A stretch of 54,944 nucleotides of DNA, taken from Clostridiales bacterium UBA1758 (lineage in GTDB: Bacteria > Bacillota > Clostridia > Oscillospirales > UBA1758). This document shows, piece by piece, positions 50,576-54,944 of this stretch. The notes under the pieces were generated by a model that was not told where the DNA came from, ran no database searches, and was given only the letters and a program-made list of their open reading frames with translations. The stretch spans positions 1 to 54,944 of the forward strand of contig DCHG01000019.1 in the NCBI GenBank assembly GCA_002315595.1, in the 5' to 3' direction. The position numbers and the translations under genes were made by a program. Every line of letters starts with the position of its first letter. Position 1 is the first letter of the stretch.

Positions 50576-52053
50576 ATGAATTTGAAACCGGTAAGTCTGC
50601 CGAAAACACCGCGGAGTGCCTGACCGATCAATCGAAATATGACCGCGCCGATGTTATCATGGCGTTTGCGGCTCTCTTGTTTGGAGTGTTCGTTGCCGTG
50701 GGAAAGCCGGTGCAGTATCTCGGCATCACTATGACGATATGTTGCATTGTTTTTCTTGCTGCGTTACTTGTTTATTTGAAAGCAGTCGGTCGGTCTATCG
50801 ACGGAGGGACAAAAGCCTGTATCGCGCTTTGCGCCGTCGACAGTCTGCCGTTTGTTCTATTTGAAAACGATGTGCTGAAAGCACTGAATTTGTTGTTTTT
50901 TGCGATCACCGCGACTTATCTTGTCCGTCGTGCGTTCGGTAAACCGAAAAAGACATGGCTCGGGACAATGCCTGCGGCGATCGGTGGCGCCGTCGTCAAC
51001 TTGCAGGCGATGTTTGCGTCCGTTTTCAGCCGTGTCCGCGGTGAAAAGAAAAAAAGCACGCTGACCGCGCTTGCCGGATTGGCGGTTGCGTTGCCGGTAT
51101 TTGCAATCGTCGCTTCGCTTTTGATTTCTTCCGATGACGCGTTTGGTTGGCTTGTCGGATCAGCCGCGGAATGGCTGATAAACGCGGAAGTTCTTTTCCG
51201 AACTGTTTTTGCCGTGATGGTTGCGTCGGTAATCGCAAGTATGATGTATTCGTCGCGTATGCGTTCGATCACGCAGGAAAACGATTTGTCCGAGGTCAAA
51301 GGACTGGCACCCGAGCGTGCGGCAGTCTGGATGATGATCCCGTTTGTAGGGCTGTATTTTGTCTATTTTGCCACGCAATTGCTTTATTTTTCCGGCAAAG
51401 TATCGGGTGAATGGGGCGGTACGACGCCCGCCGAATATGCACGAAACGGCTTTTTTGAACTTTGTGCGGTTGTTGTCATCAATTTCTGCGTAATTGCGGG
51501 ATCTTGGCTTTGCGCCAAAAAAGAGGAACGCGAAAAACGCGGACTTCGTGTGATGTATCTGCTTATCGGCATTGCAACGACGGCACTGATCATTTTGGCA
51601 ATGTGTAAAATGGTCATGTATGTGGATATTTTCGGCTTAACGCAACTTCGTTTGTATGTGATGTGGTTTTTAGTGTTTCTTTTCTGTATCTGCATATTCG
51701 CACTTTTGAAATTCGTCAACCGCGGTTTTTTGATCCTGCGTGCGGTTACGGTCACGGGAATTGTGATGTTTTTGTTATTGCAGTTCGGTTGTACCGACCG
51801 ACTTATCGCCGAATACAATGTTTACGCGTATGATAACGGTTGGATTGCCACGCTTGATGTGGGTGCAATTTGTGAAACATCCTCTGCGGCAATGCCGGTC
51901 GCAAACAGATTGGATGATGAAAAACTTGACGAAGGACAAAAGGAAATCATTGATTATTATAACGCGTCCTATTTCCAATACGAGCAGAATTGGAGAGATT
52001 TTAACATCGAAGACGCGTTTGCAAGACAGAACTTCGTCAATTCGAAGCATTGA
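50572..52053 (+). CDS. Multi-spanning membrane protein, DUF4153/DUF4173-like
   Basis: A 493-residue membrane protein with about eleven hydrophobic helices after a short polar N terminus. The C-terminal segment (IAEYNVYAYDNG, TLDVGAICETSSAAMPVANRL) resembles the conserved extracytoplasmic end of DUF4153/DUF4173 proteins, and family assignment rests mainly on it. The function is unknown. It ends the HTH-DUF2975 operon. No catalytic motif is visible. Confidence 0.65.
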   Translation: MNEFETGKSAENTAECLTDQSKYDRADVIMAFAALLFGVFVAVGKPVQYLGITMTICCIVFLAALLVYLKAVGRSIDGGTKACIALCAVDSLPFVLFENDVLKALNLLFFAITATYLVRRAFGKPKKTWLGTMPAAIGGAVVNLQAMFASVFSRVRGEKKKSTLTALAGLAVALPVFAIVASLLISSDDAFGWLVGSAAEWLINAEVLFRTVFAVMVASVIASMMYSSRMRSITQENDLSEVKGLAPERAAVWMMIPFVGLYFVYFATQLLYFSGKVSGEWGGTTPAEYARNGFFELCAVVVINFCVIAGSWLCAKKEEREKRGLRVMYLLIGIATTALIILAMCKMVMYVDIFGLTQLRLYVMWFLVFLFCICIFALLKFVNRGFLILRAVTVTGIVMFLLLQFGCTDRLIAEYNVYAYDNGWIATLDVGAICETSSAAMPVANRLDDEKLDEGQKEIIDYYNASYFQYEQNWRDFNIEDAFARQNFVNSKH

Positions 52054-52078
52054 TTTTGACAAACAGTGATGCTATAAT
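52050..52078 (+). promoter_or_regulatory. Putative sigma-A promoter for the sufC-sufB-like operon
   Basis: TTGATT (52050-52055) and a perfect TATAAT (52073-52078) are 17 bases apart. The -35 overlaps the end of the upstream gene. The predicted leader is about 90 bases. Confidence 0.65.
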
Positions 52079-52102
52079 GTAATAGAATAAATATAAATGT
52101 AT

Positions 52103-52144
52103 TCGGAATTGAGTGGGGATAATTTCTCTCCACTCTATTTCCGA
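52103..52144 (+). promoter_or_regulatory. Two-step hairpin in the sufC leader
   Basis: An inner nine-pair stem (GAGTGGGGA with TCTCCACTC, loop TAATTTC) and an outer six-pair stem (TCGGAA with TTCCGA) are joined by a small internal loop. There is no T-run after it, so it is not an ordinary terminator. It lies between the promoter and the GGAGG box at 52165-52169. Confidence 0.5.
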
Positions 52145-52175
52145 TATTCGGACAAGCAACACACGGAGGAAAACA

Positions 52176-52913
52176 ATGCTTGAATTAAGAAATGTTTCGT
52201 TTGAGGTCGAGGATGCGGGCGTCACCAACGAGATCCTGCACAATGTCAACCTCACGATGGAAGACGGGAAGTTTCTCGTCATTACGGGGCCGAACGGTGG
52301 CGGTAAGTCGACGATCGCAAGACTGATCATGGGCATTGCCAAGCCGACCTCGGGAAAGATCCTCTTTGACGGAACGGATATAACGGATCTTTCGATCACC
52401 GAACGCGCCCGTCTCGGAATCGGCTACGCCTTCCAGCAACCGCCGAGATTTAAGGGATTGACGATCCGTCGGATGCTCAGCCTTGCAGCAGGATCCGAAT
52501 TGCCGGAGGATGAATGTTGCGCGTATTTGACCAATGTCGGTCTTTGCTCGCGTGATTACCTCAACCGTGAGGTGGACTCGTCGCTTTCCGGTGGTGAAGT
52601 CAAAAGAATCGAGATCGCTTCCCTGATGGCGCGTAAACTGCGCCTTGCGATCTATGATGAGCCGGAGGCGGGAATCGACCTTTGGAGTTTTGCAATGCTT
52701 GTCGAATCCTTTAAATCTATCAGCAAAAACCGTCACGACAGTGTGATGATCATTTCGCACCAGGAACGAATCATGCAACTCGCCGACGAAATCGCCATCA
52801 TTGCCGACGGCGGCGTCAAAGAAATCGGTCCGAAAGATGTCATTTTCCCGAAGTTGATGGGACAACTCGGTGAGGATTGCAATTTCAGAAAGGCGGGTGC
52901 CATCAATGGATAA
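52176..52913 (+). CDS. sufC: SufC-like Fe-S cluster assembly ATPase
   Basis: A 245-residue ABC ATPase of the SufC type. ATG 52176 follows GGAGGAAAACA; an earlier ATG at 52113 lies in the leader hairpin. Motifs: Walker A GPNGGGKST, Q-loop FQQPPRFKGL, signature LSGGEVKRIEIA, Walker B LAIYDEPEAGID, and the H-loop IISHQERIM. SufC powers the SufBC scaffold that builds iron-sulphur clusters. The next gene is a single short SufB-like scaffold, and no sufD, sufS or sufU follows. This points to a minimal two-gene SufCB-type system as found in many anaerobes and archaea. Confidence 0.9.
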   Translation: MLELRNVSFEVEDAGVTNEILHNVNLTMEDGKFLVITGPNGGGKSTIARLIMGIAKPTSGKILFDGTDITDLSITERARLGIGYAFQQPPRFKGLTIRRMLSLAAGSELPEDECCAYLTNVGLCSRDYLNREVDSSLSGGEVKRIEIASLMARKLRLAIYDEPEAGIDLWSFAMLVESFKSISKNRHDSVMIISHQERIMQLADEIAIIADGGVKEIGPKDVIFPKLMGQLGEDCNFRKAGAING

Positions 52914-53823
52914 GATCGATCGCGATCTTCTTGCTTCGATCGCCGACCTCCATGAGGTGCCGATCGGTGCTTATAATTTCCGCAAAAACGGGGAAGGTGT
53001 GACGAGAAATTCCACCGAACACATCATCATCACGCCGAAAAAGGACAAGGCGGGAATTGATATTGAAATCAAACCCGGCACCAAAAACGAAAGCCTGCAC
53101 ATCCCTGTCATCGTGACCGAAACGGGACTGCACGACCTTGTTTACAATGATTTTTATGTCGGTGAAGAAGCCGATGTCGTCATCGTCGCAGGGTGCGGCA
53201 TCTCCAACTGCGGCTCGCAGGAAACCGGGCATGACGGAATTCATTCCTTCCATATCGGCAAAAACGCTCATGTCAAATATGTTGAAAAGCATTATGGTGA
53301 AGGCACGGGTACGGGTGCACGCGTTCTCAATCCGACCACGGAAGTTGAATTGGACGAAGGCGCGGTATGCGAAATGGAAATGGTGCAGATCCGAGGGGTG
53401 TCTTCCACAAAACGCGATACCATTGCAAAACTCGGTAAAAATGCCAAACTAATCATCACCGAACGGTTGATGACGCACGACGATCAGTCCGCAACCTCCG
53501 ATATGCGTTGCGAACTCAACGGCGAAGGTTCATCGGTGCAAATCATTTCCCGTTCCGTGGCAAAGGATCGCTCGACGCAGGTGTTTCACCCGATCGCCGT
53601 CGGAAACGCGAATTGCCACGCCCATATACAGTGTGACTCCATTATTATGGATCGGGCTCATGTCAGTTCCGTGCCTGAAATTGCGGCAAATCATTCTGAG
53701 GCGCAGATCATTCACGAAGCCGCGATCGGTCGAATTAACAACGATCAGTTGATCAAATTGCAGACGCTGGGACTCGATGAGGCGCAGGCGGAAGAAATTA
53801 TTATCCAGGGCTTTTTGAAATAA
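52906..53823 (+). CDS. SufB/SufD-family Fe-S scaffold, short form
   Basis: A 305-residue SufBD-core protein, much shorter than standard SufB (about 470-495 residues) because it lacks the N-terminal extension. The beta-helix core includes GIHSFHIGKNAHVKYVEKHYG. Near the C terminus are the scaffold residues expected of SufB: Cys in HIQCDSIIMD and Glu in QIIHEAAIGRI, followed by the helical SufC-docking tail (DEAQAEEIIIQGF). ATG 52906 starts inside the end of sufC (8-base overlap). Keeping the catalytic Cys and Glu argues for a functional homodimeric scaffold rather than a SufD-like helper. Confidence 0.85.
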   Translation: MDKIDRDLLASIADLHEVPIGAYNFRKNGEGVTRNSTEHIIITPKKDKAGIDIEIKPGTKNESLHIPVIVTETGLHDLVYNDFYVGEEADVVIVAGCGISNCGSQETGHDGIHSFHIGKNAHVKYVEKHYGEGTGTGARVLNPTTEVELDEGAVCEMEMVQIRGVSSTKRDTIAKLGKNAKLIITERLMTHDDQSATSDMRCELNGEGSSVQIISRSVAKDRSTQVFHPIAVGNANCHAHIQCDSIIMDRAHVSSVPEIAANHSEAQIIHEAAIGRINNDQLIKLQTLGLDEAQAEEIIIQGFLK

Positions 53824-53832
53824 GGTGTTTTT

Positions 53833-54944
53833 ATGTTCCACGGTTTTGTCAAAGTTGCGGCAGTCAGCCCCAAACTTCGGGTTGCGGATTGCACTTTTAA
53901 TTCGGAAAAAATCATTGATTGCTTGAAATCCACCGCAAATGCGGGTGCAAAAGTTGTCGTTTTCCCGGAACTTTCTGTTACGGGTGCGACTTCCGGCGAC
54001 CTTTTCGGGCAGAATACATTGATCGACGCGGCAAGCCGATCCATTGAAAAGATTGTTCAAGCGACGAAAAGCCTCGACCTCATCGCCTTTGTCGGGGCTC
54101 CGATTGCCGTCGGATGCCGGCTTTATAATTCCGCCGTTGTGATCTCGCACGGCGAGATTTTGGGCGTCGTGCCGAAAACAGTCGTCTTTGATTGCGATGG
54201 AAATTCACAGATGCGTTGGTTTTCGTCGGCTCCGAAGGAAAACGGGTTTGCGGTACTGAATGAAAAAAAGGTTCCGTTCGGGACAAAACTGATCTTCCGC
54301 TGTGCCGAAATGTCCGATCTTTCGATCGCCGCGGAAATTTCCAATGACCTTTTTGCACCGATCGCCACAAGCACAGTCCATTGTCTTGCGGGTGCGAATG
54401 TCATCGTCAACCTTGCCGCTACGGCGGAAACCGTCGGACAGGATGAGTATCGTAGGCAGATCATTGGGGCACATTCCGCACGCAATATTTGCGCATACAT
54501 TTATGCGGATGCGGGAACGGGTGAATCCACGACGGATATGGTCTTTGCGGGACATGATCTGATTTTTGAAAGCGGCAGGCTCTTAACCGAATCTGATCCG
54601 TTTGACGATTGTGTGGCAATGACCGAAATCGACGTCGATTTCATCACCTCCGAACGCAGAAAAAAACCAACACTTTGCGTCGATACTCCCACGTATGAGG
54701 AGATCGCGTTTCATCTTGAAATGGTGAAAACCGCGCTGACGAGGTTTGTATCGCCGATGCCGTTCATCCCGAATACGCATGATGAACAGGTCAAAAATGC
54801 AGAAAAAATACTGAATATTCAGGCGCACGGTCTTGCCAAACGATTTGCACACGCACACGCGGGCAAATGCGTCGTCGGCATTTCCGGCGGGCTGGATTCG
54901 ACGCTGGCACTCATTGTATCCGCAAGGGCGATGGATCTGCTCGG
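53833..54944 (+). CDS. nadE: NAD+ synthetase with glutaminase domain (partial, cut by window edge)
   Basis: The frame starts at ATG 53833 behind AAGGTG and runs off the right edge (370 residues visible). The N-terminal nitrilase-type glutaminase domain (about 1-270) keeps two of three catalytic residues: Glu46 (FPELS) and Lys115 (VVPKT). The position of the nucleophile Cys (normally in EICEDLW) reads EISNDLF, giving Ser170. The spacing (46, 115, 170) matches the known triad of two-domain NadE closely, so the alignment is firm. The synthetase domain begins near the edge with GISGGLDST, the pyrophosphatase loop. It amidates nicotinic acid adenine dinucleotide to NAD+. With the Cys gone it may depend on free ammonia. 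Confidence 0.9.
   Translation, partial: MFHGFVKVAAVSPKLRVADCTFNSEKIIDCLKSTANAGAKVVVFPELSVTGATSGDLFGQNTLIDAASRSIEKIVQATKSLDLIAFVGAPIAVGCRLYNSAVVISHGEILGVVPKTVVFDCDGNSQMRWFSSAPKENGFAVLNEKKVPFGTKLIFRCAEMSDLSIAAEISNDLFAPIATSTVHCLAGANVIVNLAATAETVGQDEYRRQIIGAHSARNICAYIYADAGTGESTTDMVFAGHDLIFESGRLLTESDPFDDCVAMTEIDVDFITSERRKKPTLCVDTPTYEEIAFHLEMVKTALTRFVSPMPFIPNTHDEQVKNAEKILNIQAHGLAKRFAHAHAGKCVVGISGGLDSTLALIVSARAMDLL

Noticed and set aside
1..54944. CRISPR arrays, insertion sequences, prophage or toxin-antitoxin loci
   Set aside because: No regularly spaced repeats, transposase or integrase motifs, or small paired genes of that kind were seen on either strand.

Overview
The window is a compact, gene-dense stretch (47 protein genes, two of them cut by the window edges, and one tRNA) of a spore-forming, low-to-moderate GC Bacillota chromosome. 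Class Clostridia is most likely. This rests on adjacent spo0A and spoIVB, AddAB instead of RecBCD, the sepF-divIVA-lspA-rluD division block, the dnaG-rpoD pair, type II pantothenate kinase, AGGAGG-type ribosome binding sites and clear sigma-A promoters. Several anaerobe-like traits (a two-gene SufC/SufB-like system, a double-[4Fe-4S] DUF362 protein) fit an uncultured gut or other anoxic Clostridia. The order or family cannot be fixed from the sequence alone. No insertion sequence, phage, CRISPR array or integrase was seen, and no gap without a gene exceeds about 260 bases.

Layout. 1-10995: small accessory and catabolic operons. These are a cut ABC exporter, a Gfo/Idh oxidoreductase with N-acetylglucosamine-6-phosphate deacetylase, a GNAT/SuhB/PepT operon on the minus strand, a MATE exporter with a YugP-type membrane protease, a secreted lipase-like gene broken by one in-frame TGA, and spoIVB. 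10996-19360: spo0A, its regulatory gap with 0A-box-like sites, addB-addA and rpmE. 19362-25869: hflX, a YigZ-family gene, a rhamnose-mutarotase-like gene with a second Gfo/Idh oxidoreductase, and a convergent DUF362-DUF5107 pair. 26088-39216: dgt, then a long co-directional information-processing run dnaG-rpoD-coaW-miaB-mutS-mutL-miaA, ending in an HlyD-like membrane protein. 39391-46984: sepF, divIVA, lspA, rluD, a HAD phosphatase, lon, engB and an FAH-family hydrolase. 47068-49643: tRNA-Val(GAC), then an ECF sigma/anti-sigma/DUF4097 lipoprotein operon on the minus strand preceded by a textbook ECF promoter. 49897-52053: a DUF2975/HTH/multi-spanning membrane protein module. 52176-54944: a minimal sufC-sufB-like pair behind a structured leader, then a cut glutamine-dependent-type NAD+ synthetase whose catalytic cysteine is a serine.

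How the parts fit. Most of the window is conserved housekeeping: replication priming, the primary sigma factor, mismatch repair, tRNA modification, recombination, division and proteolysis. The points most worth a second look are: (1) the single in-frame TGA splitting a 648-codon lipase-like frame; (2) the Cys-to-Ser change in the NadE glutaminase domain; (3) a Spo0A that keeps its DNA-binding domain and phospho-acceptor Asp but has lost the acidic pair of its receiver, next to a cluster of 0A-box-like sites; (4) the self-promoter of the ECF module and its repeat-built lipoprotein; and (5) the two-gene Suf system with a strong leader hairpin. No completely new multi-gene system could be demonstrated from the sequence alone.
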